Shown here in pieces: positions 9,226-17,327 of a DNA stretch of 64,000 nucleotides. This stretch comes from Rubripirellula amarantea (lineage in GTDB: Bacteria > Planctomycetota > Planctomycetia > Pirellulales > Pirellulaceae), in assembly GCF_007859865.1 (NCBI RefSeq), contig NZ_SJPI01000002.1, positions 1,508,721-1,572,720 of the forward strand, given 5' to 3'. The notes beneath the pieces are model-generated. The model did not search any database, had not been told where the DNA came from, and worked only from the letters and a program-made list of their open reading frames with translations. The translations under genes were made by a program, and so were the position numbers. The first letter of the stretch is position 1; each line of letters starts with the position of its first letter.

Positions 9226-9750
9226 ATGAACGAACCAGACACCTCGCGTTGGCGATCGCTGCTAAAGATGCAACCCACGTTTAGTCTTGAGCTAAGCGAT
9301 GAGGCATCCGACTTTGCGAAACGAATCCGCGATTCAATTCCTCAGTTTGATTTCCGTGATCATGTATCCACGGCTGGTACCTGTATCGACTTCAAAATCG
9401 ATCCACAGGAACGACGATTCTGGTCACCGCACTTATCCGTCCAAGTGCATTCGCTCGAGGAAGGATCGCAGGTTCGAGCACGCTTCTCACCTCGGCCCGA
9501 GATTTGGACGATGTTCATGGCCGTGTATGGCGTGATGGCGATCATTGCCTTCGGTGCTGCGATCTTCGCGTACGTGCAGTGGTTCCTGGGCGACCGCCCG
9601 TGGGCAATCGTACTGATCCCATTCTGTTTATTAGTAATCGTAACGCTGCATGTCGCCAGCTTGATCGGCCAAAACTTAAGCGCCGATCAGATGCACACGC
9701 TGCATGAACGATTCAACCAAGTTGTGGCTGCTGCCAAGCAATCCAACTAG
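9226..9750 (+). CDS. Two-helix membrane protein of unknown function
   Basis: No named family recognised. The 174-residue protein has a soluble N-half of about 95 residues, then two adjacent hydrophobic helices (about residues 98-120 and 127-150), then a short tail. The start at 9226 has GAAGGTGG just upstream. The frame is open back to a TTG at 9190, which has no such site. It follows the truncated haemoglobin by 39 bp and is probably cotranscribed with it, then ends in a hairpin. The pairing suggests a link to NO or oxygen stress, but nothing in the sequence shows a mechanism. Confidence 0.78.
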   Translation: MNEPDTSRWRSLLKMQPTFSLELSDEASDFAKRIRDSIPQFDFRDHVSTAGTCIDFKIDPQERRFWSPHLSVQVHSLEEGSQVRARFSPRPEIWTMFMAVYGVMAIIAFGAAIFAYVQWFLGDRPWAIVLIPFCLLVIVTLHVASLIGQNLSADQMHTLHERFNQVVAAAKQSN

Positions 9751-9774
9751 ACATCGCAAGGTTCTTGCGATGTC
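9750..9774. terminator. Hairpin between convergent genes
   Basis: A perfect 11-bp stem (GACATCGCAAG and its complement) with a 3-base loop begins at the last base of the membrane-protein stop codon and faces the convergent map gene. There is no U-tract on either strand, so it may stabilise 3' ends rather than terminate by itself. Confidence 0.5.
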
Positions 9775-9830
9775 AAACTTAGCTACGATGAAGATGTAAG
9801 TCTTGGATGCTAGTCTTGGATGAGAGTTCA

Positions 9831-10655
9831 CTACGATTCAGATACCGCTGCGGCGGAATGAAACACGTGCCCTTTTTGCGGACCGTGCTGGGTGCCCGTC
9901 AATATTTCGGGTCCGTCTTCGGTCATCAAAACGGAGTGCTCGAATTGGGCGGAGGGCCGTCCATCTTTCGTTCGCACAGTCCAACCATCGGACTTGTCAC
10001 TGCGAGTGTAGCGACTGCCGGCATTGATCATTGGCTCGACCGTGAAACACATGCCGGGATACAGTCGGTCGATACGGCTTTGGCGATTGGGAAAGTGAGG
10101 AATGGATGGGTCCAGGTGGAATTGACGGCCCAGTCCATGACCAACGTATTCGCGAACCACCGTGAAGCCTCGGCGATGAGCCTCGGGAACCACCGTTTCA
10201 CCAATCAATGAAACGCGACATCCAGGGGTCAACGCGTCGATGGCAAGGTGCATGCAATCAAATGCACACTGCATCACGGCACGCTTCTCTTCGGACACTT
10301 CACCGATCATGAACGTCTCGCTTTGATCGCCATGCCATCCATCGACGATGGTCGTGATGTCCACGTTGATAATGTCGCCGTCCTTGAGTTCATAGTCATC
10401 GGGAATCCCGTGACAGATCACTTCGTTCACGCTCGTGCAACAGCTCTTGGGGTAGTTCTGATATCCCAGCGTTGCAGCGACATGACCATGATCGCGGGTC
10501 CAGTCGCTGACGAGCTGGTCAATTTTCCCAGTCGTGACTCCCGCATGCACATGCGGTCGCAGGTAGTCCATCAACTGCGCGTTCACACGTCCAGCACGCC
10601 GCATTGAATCTTGTTGCTCAGGGGTGAGGATGAGCTTCTTTTGCTTCTTCAACAT
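9831..10655 (-). CDS. map: Methionine aminopeptidase, type I
   Basis: It removes the initiator methionine from new proteins. The 274-residue protein has all five dinuclear metal ligands: Asp99 (INVDITTIVDGWHGD), Asp110, His173 (YVGHGLG), Glu207 (FTVEPM) and Glu239 (AQFEHSV), plus the active-site His82 in CHGIP. The ATG at 10655 is preferred over the adjacent in-frame TTG at 10658. It is slightly longer than E. coli MAP, with a short basic N-terminal extension (LKKQKKL). It is transcribed alone and is convergent with the haemoglobin operon. Confidence 0.95.
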   Translation of the reverse strand: MLKKQKKLILTPEQQDSMRRAGRVNAQLMDYLRPHVHAGVTTGKIDQLVSDWTRDHGHVAATLGYQNYPKSCCTSVNEVICHGIPDDYELKDGDIINVDITTIVDGWHGDQSETFMIGEVSEEKRAVMQCAFDCMHLAIDALTPGCRVSLIGETVVPEAHRRGFTVVREYVGHGLGRQFHLDPSIPHFPNRQSRIDRLYPGMCFTVEPMINAGSRYTRSDKSDGWTVRTKDGRPSAQFEHSVLMTEDGPEILTGTQHGPQKGHVFHSAAAVSES

Positions 10656-11079
10656 CAACTTGAAGGGTTCGAGGAGATCCGAGGGAAGGGCAATCCGACA
10701 ATTCAGTTCAGTGCCCGCTAATCATCGTCATTGGTTCGTCGCTAGTTCGCTGCTGCGTGACAGTTTCAAATATTACGGGCACTAAATCTTAACGACTACT
10801 TTCAACTTCAACGGGCACTTCGGCGGGTCAGCACGACTTCGGCAAAGCCGCCGCCCAGCAGGCCCCGCCGTCGGGCGAGCCCCGCCATCAGGCAGCCCCG
10901 ATATCAGGCAAACCCCGAATTCAGTTAGTCCCAGCATCCGGTTTCCAGGACCTAGTGCTCCCAAACCCCGAACGGCCAGGCACCGTTGACGAATGGCCCT
11001 ATGGTACCAGCCGACCGAGCACAGCCCAAGACTTGAAATCGGGCGGCCAAAATTAGGGATTTGAAAGCAGAGCCTTGCA
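10656..11079. other. Intergenic with degenerate GC-rich repeats
   Basis: This region holds the map promoter side and a low-complexity stretch (10863-10944, listed separately). A minus-strand frame across 10782-11147 is a by-product of the repeats: it has no domain and an implausible Arg/Gly/Cys-rich composition. Confidence 0.45.
10863..10944. repeat. Five degenerate 16-17 bp tandem units
   Basis: Units start at 10863, 10880, 10896, 10913 and 10929. The first four begin CCCCG and the last begins TCCCA. Most continue with a (G/A)TCAGGC-like core. Divergence rises towards the right end. It lies in the map/secretin intergenic region, outside any credible gene. Confidence 0.55.
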
Positions 11080-11235
11080 ATGAGCGACACGAAACCGAGC
11101 CCGAAGAAGTCAAAAATCAACCGCGGGGAGCAAAACTTGTTCCGCATGCAGGGGTTAGAACGAATGTCAACCGTTCTCGAAGCTCTACGGGATCGAGATC
11201 ACGGGAAGAACGTTCTGCGAAGTTACCTCAAGTGA
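11080..11235 (+). CDS. Possible 51-residue basic peptide
   Basis: An ATG at 11080 opens a 51-codon frame ending in TGA at 11235. The product is charged, with a lysine-rich N-terminus (KPSPKKSK) and an amphipathic C-half (LERMSTVLEALRDRDHGKNV). It ends 54 bp before the secretin-like gene on the same strand. The composition looks more protein-like than the other short frames nearby, but the ribosome binding site is weak and I recognise no family. It may be a leader gene of the secretion operon or chance. Confidence 0.3.
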   Translation: MSDTKPSPKKSKINRGEQNLFRMQGLERMSTVLEALRDRDHGKNVLRSYLK

Positions 11236-11289
11236 CTACGATAAGTCAGTCTCTTTACAGCACAAAACAAGGCCTATTGGTCTCTATTT

Positions 11290-14142
11290 ATGAAAATGAA
11301 TTTCGACCGCTGCTCTCTTAGCGTCCCTGCGGCGCTCTCGCTAATCCTCGTTTGGGGAAGCTTCACGAGCCCCCTAGCCCCCGCGCAAGCCCCTGAATCT
11401 AGGGTTACTGACAGCGAGGGGATGTTGAAATTCAATTTTTCCGGGGCCGATTGGCGTAGCGTTCTCGAGTGGTTTGCCGAGGAAGCCGACCTATCGCTTC
11501 AGCTCGATCAAGTGCCCCTGGGCACCTTTACCTTCGCCGATCCACAACGCAGCTATTCGATTGGCGATGCACTCGATGTGCTCAACCTTTCTTTGATGAA
11601 ACGAGGCTACTCGGTTGTACGTCGAGGTCGACTGTTGCAGGTGATCGACCTGGAAGCCGAGAACGCAGAAAAGCTGATCAGCGAAATTGCCGAGCTCGTT
11701 CCGCCAGACCAACTCGATTCGAGAGGCCGCAGCGACATTGTTAGCACGGTGTTTCCACTGGGAAGCCTTACCGCTCAAGCGGCTCGAGAGGAGCTCGCTC
11801 AGTTGATCGGGCCGTGGGGCCGAGTGGTCGTGCTTGAAAGCGCTCGACAGGTCAAAGTGACCGAGACCGCGACGAAGTTGATCGCAATCCGAGATTTGCT
11901 TCGATCAACGGAAACCGCTGACACCGAAGTGATCGAAATCGTTCTCAAACACCGAAGCGCAGACGAAGTGCTTGAGATTGCGAGACCCCTTTTAGGGATT
12001 GAACCCGGCGAGAACTCCAGCGAAGACATTCGAATTTCGGTCAGCCCATTAGCCGACCGAATCTACGCCACCGGTTTGCCAGGCAAAACAGGCCTGTTGA
12101 AATCGTTGGTGGTTAAAGCCGACACCCCGATTGTGATTGCGGCGGCGGAAGATGGCGAAGAAATTGCTTTGCCAAACTTTAGAACTCACCGCATCAACAT
12201 TGCCGATACCGCGACGGTTTTTGACGTTCTGCAAACCTTGCTGGCTGGAACCCCCGACGCGCGTATCGCGATCGACCCCAAGACGAACTCGATCGTTGCG
12301 TGGGCACGTCCGCAAACGCACGAGATGATTTCGAAATCAATCGCTGAAATGGAAGGCAAGGGTCAAGACTTCAAGATCATAGAATTGCGACGTCTCGATC
12401 CCGCACAAGCATTGCTGACGATCAACAAGTTCTTCGGAGTCAGCGCGGAAGGCGGCGTGGGACCAACCATCGACGGAGACCCAGAAACCGGCAAACTATG
12501 GGTTCGCGGAACGCCTGAGCAAATCGCCACGGTGGAACGATTGATCGGCGAACTTGAAGGCGGCAGTCCTCTGGGTGAAATGAGCGACAAGGTTCGCGTG
12601 TTGCCGTACTCAGGTCGTGTTGGCCAAGATGCCCTGATCCATGCGCAAAGTCTGTGGCCCGTCACAGGACGATCCAACTCGATTCGCGTGATCACACCTT
12701 CGCAGTTTCAGTCCGAAAATCCTTCGGGCGGAATTCAAGAACGTCGCATCCGACGCCCGGAACCCGAAGACGACAAGCGGCGTGCGCCCGCTCGCAAGCA
12801 ACCGCCCCTAGAACTCGAGGGCACGACCGAAGCAAGCTATCGTGCTGGCACGAAGAATTCGCCCCAGTACGCATCACAGCCTACCGCTCAATACACCTGG
12901 GTCACCGAGCCTCAATCGCCGGATCAAACCTCAGGTGACGAAGACCTCGGTAAGGAAACTTCGATCAGCACCATGGGTGGCGGCGATATTGTGATCCAGA
13001 TGACTCCGGCCGGAATCTTGATTGCATCGGAGGACACAGAGGCACTCGATGCTTTCGAGTCGCTCATGAAATCACTTGCGGAACCCAACTTGTCGACCTC
13101 TGACCTGCCCACGATTTACTGGCTCAAGTACACCAAAGCCGACGAAGCTGCGGAATTGATTTCTAAGGTGCTCGGCGGAACCGAAAGCGCAATCTCATCA
13201 GCCGTCGATAGCGTGTCTGGTGGGTTTGGCGGCGGGATGCTGGGCGGCTTGATGGGCATGGGAGGCGGCGGTGAATCGCAATCCAGTTCAGCGAAGTCAA
13301 TTTTGACCGCAACCGGTTCGATCAGCATTGTTCCCGATGCGAGGCTCAATGCGTTATTCGTGCAAGCCAATTCCGGTGACCTGCAAAAGATTGAAATGAT
13401 CTTGGAAAAAATCGACCGTGCCGAAAGTCCCGAGAACATTGAAACCAAAGGTCGCCCCGGGATCATTCCCGTGATCTACCAGGATGCTGCTGAGGTTGCC
13501 AAAGTGATCAAAGAAGTCCTTGGCGACCGCATCGAAGGACAAAGTTCCAAGCAAAGCGGTGGTGGCGGAGGAGGCGGTGGCGGTGGCGGAGGCGGCGGAC
13601 CCTCACCGCGAGATTTTTTCCAAGCACTTCGTGGAGGCGGTGGTGGTGGCGGACAAGATAAAGAAGGGACCACTAGCCAACCCACAAAGATCAACATTGC
13701 CGTCGATGCAAAGAGCAACTCGCTTGTCGTTGTCGCAACACCCAACGATTTTGCTGATGTCGAAGAACTCGTCCGGCAACTTGATGCTGGCGGGATGAAT
13801 ACCGAGGAGACCGTTACTACCTATACGATCAGTGGCAACGTAAACCCAGACGTTATGAAGGCGGCGTTGGAGTCAATATTGGGCAAGCAAACGGGATCGA
13901 CATCGAGCAGCGACTCGAAGTCCGGCTCCACCGCATCTAGCACAAGTACGTCAGGATCCAGCACCAGCACGGAACAAAGCGCAGCCGATATCCAACGACG
14001 TATCGAATTCTTCCGCTCGCTTCGTGGCGGTGGCGGAGGAGGAGGCAGTCCCTTTGGTGGCGGCCGATCCGGCGGTGGTGGCTTTGGTGGTGGTCGACCT
14101 GGCGGTGGTGGCGGAGGAGGAGGCCGGCGAGGCGGACAGTAA
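11290..14142 (+). CDS. Secretin N-domain repeat protein lacking the secretin barrel
   Basis: The 950-residue exported protein has a signal peptide to about residue 34. Several secretin N1/NolW-like modules follow, recognisable by repeated patterns such as VIEIVLKHRSADEVLEIARPLL, FKIIELRRLDPAQALL, IYWLKYTKADEAAELI and IPVIYQDAAEVAKVI. Each is followed by a strand like RLNALFVQANSGDLQKIEMI. A run of 14 glycines lies near residues 757-772, a Ser/Thr-rich linker near 870-895, and a Gly/Arg-rich tail from about 912 to the end. The conserved C-terminal secretin barrel with its VP-LGDIP motif is absent. GspE and GspF homologues follow at once, so it likely belongs to a type II/IV pilus-like export system, as a periplasmic scaffold rather than the pore. 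Confidence 0.88.
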   Translation: MKMNFDRCSLSVPAALSLILVWGSFTSPLAPAQAPESRVTDSEGMLKFNFSGADWRSVLEWFAEEADLSLQLDQVPLGTFTFADPQRSYSIGDALDVLNLSLMKRGYSVVRRGRLLQVIDLEAENAEKLISEIAELVPPDQLDSRGRSDIVSTVFPLGSLTAQAAREELAQLIGPWGRVVVLESARQVKVTETATKLIAIRDLLRSTETADTEVIEIVLKHRSADEVLEIARPLLGIEPGENSSEDIRISVSPLADRIYATGLPGKTGLLKSLVVKADTPIVIAAAEDGEEIALPNFRTHRINIADTATVFDVLQTLLAGTPDARIAIDPKTNSIVAWARPQTHEMISKSIAEMEGKGQDFKIIELRRLDPAQALLTINKFFGVSAEGGVGPTIDGDPETGKLWVRGTPEQIATVERLIGELEGGSPLGEMSDKVRVLPYSGRVGQDALIHAQSLWPVTGRSNSIRVITPSQFQSENPSGGIQERRIRRPEPEDDKRRAPARKQPPLELEGTTEASYRAGTKNSPQYASQPTAQYTWVTEPQSPDQTSGDEDLGKETSISTMGGGDIVIQMTPAGILIASEDTEALDAFESLMKSLAEPNLSTSDLPTIYWLKYTKADEAAELISKVLGGTESAISSAVDSVSGGFGGGMLGGLMGMGGGGESQSSSAKSILTATGSISIVPDARLNALFVQANSGDLQKIEMILEKIDRAESPENIETKGRPGIIPVIYQDAAEVAKVIKEVLGDRIEGQSSKQSGGGGGGGGGGGGGGPSPRDFFQALRGGGGGGGQDKEGTTSQPTKINIAVDAKSNSLVVVATPNDFADVEELVRQLDAGGMNTEETVTTYTISGNVNPDVMKAALESILGKQTGSTSSSDSKSGSTASSTSTSGSSTSTEQSAADIQRRIEFFRSLRGGGGGGGSPFGGGRSGGGGFGGGRPGGGGGGGGRRGGQ

Positions 14143-14208
14143 TCGTCTCACACTGGCAATTCTCAGGCGACCATTCGATCTTTTTTAAACTCATTTAGCT
14201 TTTAAACC

Positions 14209-15894
14209 ATGCAAGCTGGAAATATTCTTCATCGCCGCGGACTGCTGAACGACGAACAGCTTCAGCAGAGCATCAAGGCCGATACCTCGGGCGTATTGCA
14301 GGCAGCGGTTTCGCTTGGTTACATCGATGAACAAAAGGCACTCGAAGCGCTCGCCGACGAAGTGGGTTTGGAATACGTCGACCTGCGCACGCGTGACATC
14401 GACCTCGAAGCCTTGAAAGATTTCCCACAGAAGCTGATCTACCGTAACTCGCTTTTTCCGATCGGCTTTTCGGATGATTCGATCGTCGTCGCTACCAGCG
14501 ATCCGCTTGACCTCTACCCGCTCGACGAAGCGAGTGCGGCCACGGGGCGAAATATTGTGCCGGTCGTGGCCCAGAAAGAAGAAATCGCTCGCCTGATGAA
14601 TCGACACCTCGGTGTCGGTAGCGAAACCATCGAAGGCATGATGGCGGCCAAGGGCGAAAGCGAAGTCGAATTGCTTGAGCAGTTGGAAACCGACGGCAGC
14701 GAACTGAGCGAAATGGCTCAGGAAGCCTCGGTGGTTCGATTGGTGAACGAGATCTTGTTGGAAGCCATTCAGTCGCGGACCAGTGACGTCCACATCGAAT
14801 CGCAAGGTAGCGGCTTAGTCGTTCGTTTTCGAATCGACGGAATTCTGCATACGCAGCCCACGCCGCCAGAGATCAACCGGTTCCAAGCTGCGATCATCAG
14901 CCGTTTGAAGATCATGGCACACTTGAACATTGCCGAAAAACGATTGCCTCAAGACGGTCGAATCAAGCTTCGCGTTCACGGCCGCGAAGTCGACATTCGC
15001 TTGAGTGTGATTCCGATGATCCACGGCGAAGGCTTGGTCATGCGGATTCTCGATAAGGCGTCGATGGTATTCGAGCTGCAAAGCTTGGGCATGTCGCGTG
15101 AAATTTATGATCGTTTCAGCAAGATCATTCAATTGCCACACGGTATCGTGCTGGTTACGGGTCCCACCGGTTCTGGTAAAACGACAACGCTTTACAGCAG
15201 CCTGCTTCAGATTCGATCGCCGGAAACGAAGATCATCACGACGGAAGATCCGGTCGAGTATCAGCTTGATGGAATCAATCAAATTCAGGTCCATCCTAAG
15301 ATCGGCCTTACTTTCGCCGCCTCGCTGCGAAGTATCTTGCGTCATGACCCGGACGTCGTCCTCGTCGGTGAAATTCGTGACTTGGAAACGGCTGAAAATG
15401 CGATCCAGGCGTCGCTGACCGGACACCTCGTGTTTAGCACCTTGCACACCAACGATGCATCAAGCGCGTTCACTCGAATGGGCGACATGGGCGTCGAGCC
15501 GTTTTTGGTTGCCGGAACCGTCGAAGGAGTGATGGCACAACGGTTGTTGCGTCGTTTGTGCCCTCACTGCAAAGAACCTGTTGAGCCGTCCAAAGCGGAC
15601 TTGCCCCCTGACTTCCCCCACGATCGCTTCAACGGTGAAACGCTGTATCAACCCGTCGGTTGTCGCGAATGTCGTGGATTTGGATACAGCGGCCGAATGG
15701 GTATTTACGAATTACTAGTCACCAACGACGCGATTCGGCAACTGGCTCAGGACCGTGCTAGCAGTTGGAACATTCGGCGTGAAGCAGTCAACAATGGAAT
15801 GCGAACGTTGCGAATGGACGCATTCGATAAGGTCATCGCGGGCCACACCAGTGTTGACGAACTCTTGCGAGTGACCAAGGGCGACGTTCAGTAA
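14209..15894 (+). CDS. gspE: GspE/PilB-type secretion ATPase
   Basis: It is the cytoplasmic hexameric ATPase that powers type II secretion or pilus assembly. The 561-residue protein has the GspE N-domain (LHRRGLLNDEQL..., about 1-150). Walker A GPTGSGKTTT begins at residue 318. The Asp box holds ITTEDPVEYQ, Walker B is DPDVVLVGEIRD near 382, and the His box is LVFSTLHTNDA. A four-cysteine zinc site is CPHC near 450 and CREC near 486. It starts 66 bp after the secretin-like gene and 128 bp before gspF on the same strand. GspE and PilB cannot be separated by motifs alone. Confidence 0.95.
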   Translation: MQAGNILHRRGLLNDEQLQQSIKADTSGVLQAAVSLGYIDEQKALEALADEVGLEYVDLRTRDIDLEALKDFPQKLIYRNSLFPIGFSDDSIVVATSDPLDLYPLDEASAATGRNIVPVVAQKEEIARLMNRHLGVGSETIEGMMAAKGESEVELLEQLETDGSELSEMAQEASVVRLVNEILLEAIQSRTSDVHIESQGSGLVVRFRIDGILHTQPTPPEINRFQAAIISRLKIMAHLNIAEKRLPQDGRIKLRVHGREVDIRLSVIPMIHGEGLVMRILDKASMVFELQSLGMSREIYDRFSKIIQLPHGIVLVTGPTGSGKTTTLYSSLLQIRSPETKIITTEDPVEYQLDGINQIQVHPKIGLTFAASLRSILRHDPDVVLVGEIRDLETAENAIQASLTGHLVFSTLHTNDASSAFTRMGDMGVEPFLVAGTVEGVMAQRLLRRLCPHCKEPVEPSKADLPPDFPHDRFNGETLYQPVGCRECRGFGYSGRMGIYELLVTNDAIRQLAQDRASSWNIRREAVNNGMRTLRMDAFDKVIAGHTSVDELLRVTKGDVQ

Positions 15895-16022
15895 CGCGTG
15901 AACTTCGAAATGATCGCTCAGCTATAATTCTTCTTTCACCATGCTCGTTCTAATCGGCGATTTAACCTCGCTGTGTCATTCATCCACTTAATTCAAACGG
16001 AATGATTTCCGTTCCAACTTTC

Positions 16023-17240
16023 ATGGCAACCTTCTCTTACACTGCTCGCGACATGACCGGCAAATTGGTCACTGGTTCGCTCGAAGCGAACAACGAACGA
16101 GACGTGGCGGTGATGCTTTCGGAACGGTCGCTCTTTCCTGTTAACGTCAAGGACAGCTCTACCAAGACCGGTGTCGTCGCGACGATGTCGGGCGGGCGAA
16201 AGAAAGTCAACGGTCAAGTGATGGCCGTTTTCTATTCGCAACTCGCATCCCTGTTGCGCGCAGGTGTGCCGATGATCCGCTCGCTAAACGTTTTGGGCGA
16301 ACAATCCAGTAGTCCCGTGCTTGGTGAAGTGATTAGCGAAATTCGCGGACGCGTTGAAGATGGTGAATCGCTTGGCGACGCGATGGCCGCTTACCCCAAG
16401 ATCTTCAGTGACATGGGGTGCAACATGGTCCGAGCGGGCAGTGAAGGTGGGTTTCTTGAAGACGCGCTCGAACGCGTGGGGGCTTTCACCGAATTGCAAG
16501 AAGACTTGAAGGGGCGTACGGTCAGCGCGATGGCTTACCCGATCTTCCTGTTTTCAGTCGGCAGCGTCGTATTGTCAGCATTGTTGGTCTTCTTCGTTCC
16601 CAAATTCGACATGCTTTTTGAACGCTTGCGGTCCAAGGGGCAAATGCCAGTGATGACGGAATGGCTGCTATCATTCAGTGCCTTCCTACAAAGTTACGGC
16701 TGGATCTTGTTGGTTGCGATGGCTGGACTTGTCATTGCGATCCGAATGCACCTGAAGACCGATGCGGGACGGGACACCGCAGATCGTTTCAAGTTGAAGA
16801 TCCCCGTGCTGGGCAACATCTTAATGAACTTGTCAGTGGCTCGATTTTGCCGCGTGCTCGGTACGCTGCTGGGTAACGGCGTTCCCATATTAAAGTCGCT
16901 TGAAATCAGCAGCACTGCTGCGGGCAACCGCCTGCTTTCGCGTTCGATTACGTCAGCCACCGAGAACATCAAGAGTGGTGAAAGCCTGGCTTCGCCCCTC
17001 CGTGCATCCGGTTACTTTCCACCGTCGGTGATCGAAATGATCAGTGTTGGTGAAGAAAGCAATTCACTCGACACCGTGTTGCCCGATATCGCGGATTCGC
17101 TCGAAAAGATCACCTTCCGCCGCTTGGACCTGTTCGTTCGTTTGCTCGAACCAATCATGCTGCTCGTGATGGCGATTCTAGTACTAGGCGTTGTCCTTTC
17201 GCTACTCGTTCCAGTTCTAAAATCGAGCACGACGCTTTAA
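16023..17240 (+). CDS. gspF: GspF/PilC-type inner-membrane secretion protein
   Basis: It is the polytopic membrane platform that works with the GspE ATPase. The 405-residue protein starts MATFSYTARDMTGKLVTGSL, the classic GspF opening, so the ATG at 16023 is preferred over an in-frame ATG at 16002. Two homologous GspF domains are visible: FYSQLASLLRAGVPMIRSL near residues 70-90, and FCRVLGTLLGNGVPILKSLE near 275-295. They are separated by membrane helices near 170-195 and 218-240, with a final helix near 378-400. No pseudopilin gene follows, so the substrate or fibre subunit must be encoded elsewhere. Confidence 0.94.
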   Translation: MATFSYTARDMTGKLVTGSLEANNERDVAVMLSERSLFPVNVKDSSTKTGVVATMSGGRKKVNGQVMAVFYSQLASLLRAGVPMIRSLNVLGEQSSSPVLGEVISEIRGRVEDGESLGDAMAAYPKIFSDMGCNMVRAGSEGGFLEDALERVGAFTELQEDLKGRTVSAMAYPIFLFSVGSVVLSALLVFFVPKFDMLFERLRSKGQMPVMTEWLLSFSAFLQSYGWILLVAMAGLVIAIRMHLKTDAGRDTADRFKLKIPVLGNILMNLSVARFCRVLGTLLGNGVPILKSLEISSTAAGNRLLSRSITSATENIKSGESLASPLRASGYFPPSVIEMISVGEESNSLDTVLPDIADSLEKITFRRLDLFVRLLEPIMLLVMAILVLGVVLSLLVPVLKSSTTL

Positions 17241-17327
17241 GTCGATTCGGCGGTGACGCGAGCGATGAAGCAAGCGGTAAGGCGAGCCGGCGTTATCGCA
17301 CGATTGGTTCTTGCCAGCTTCGGTGCG

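Noticed and set aside
10782-11147. 121-residue minus-strand frame
   Set aside because: It arises from the degenerate GC-rich repeats, has no domain or ribosome binding site, and overlaps the better plus-strand short frame.
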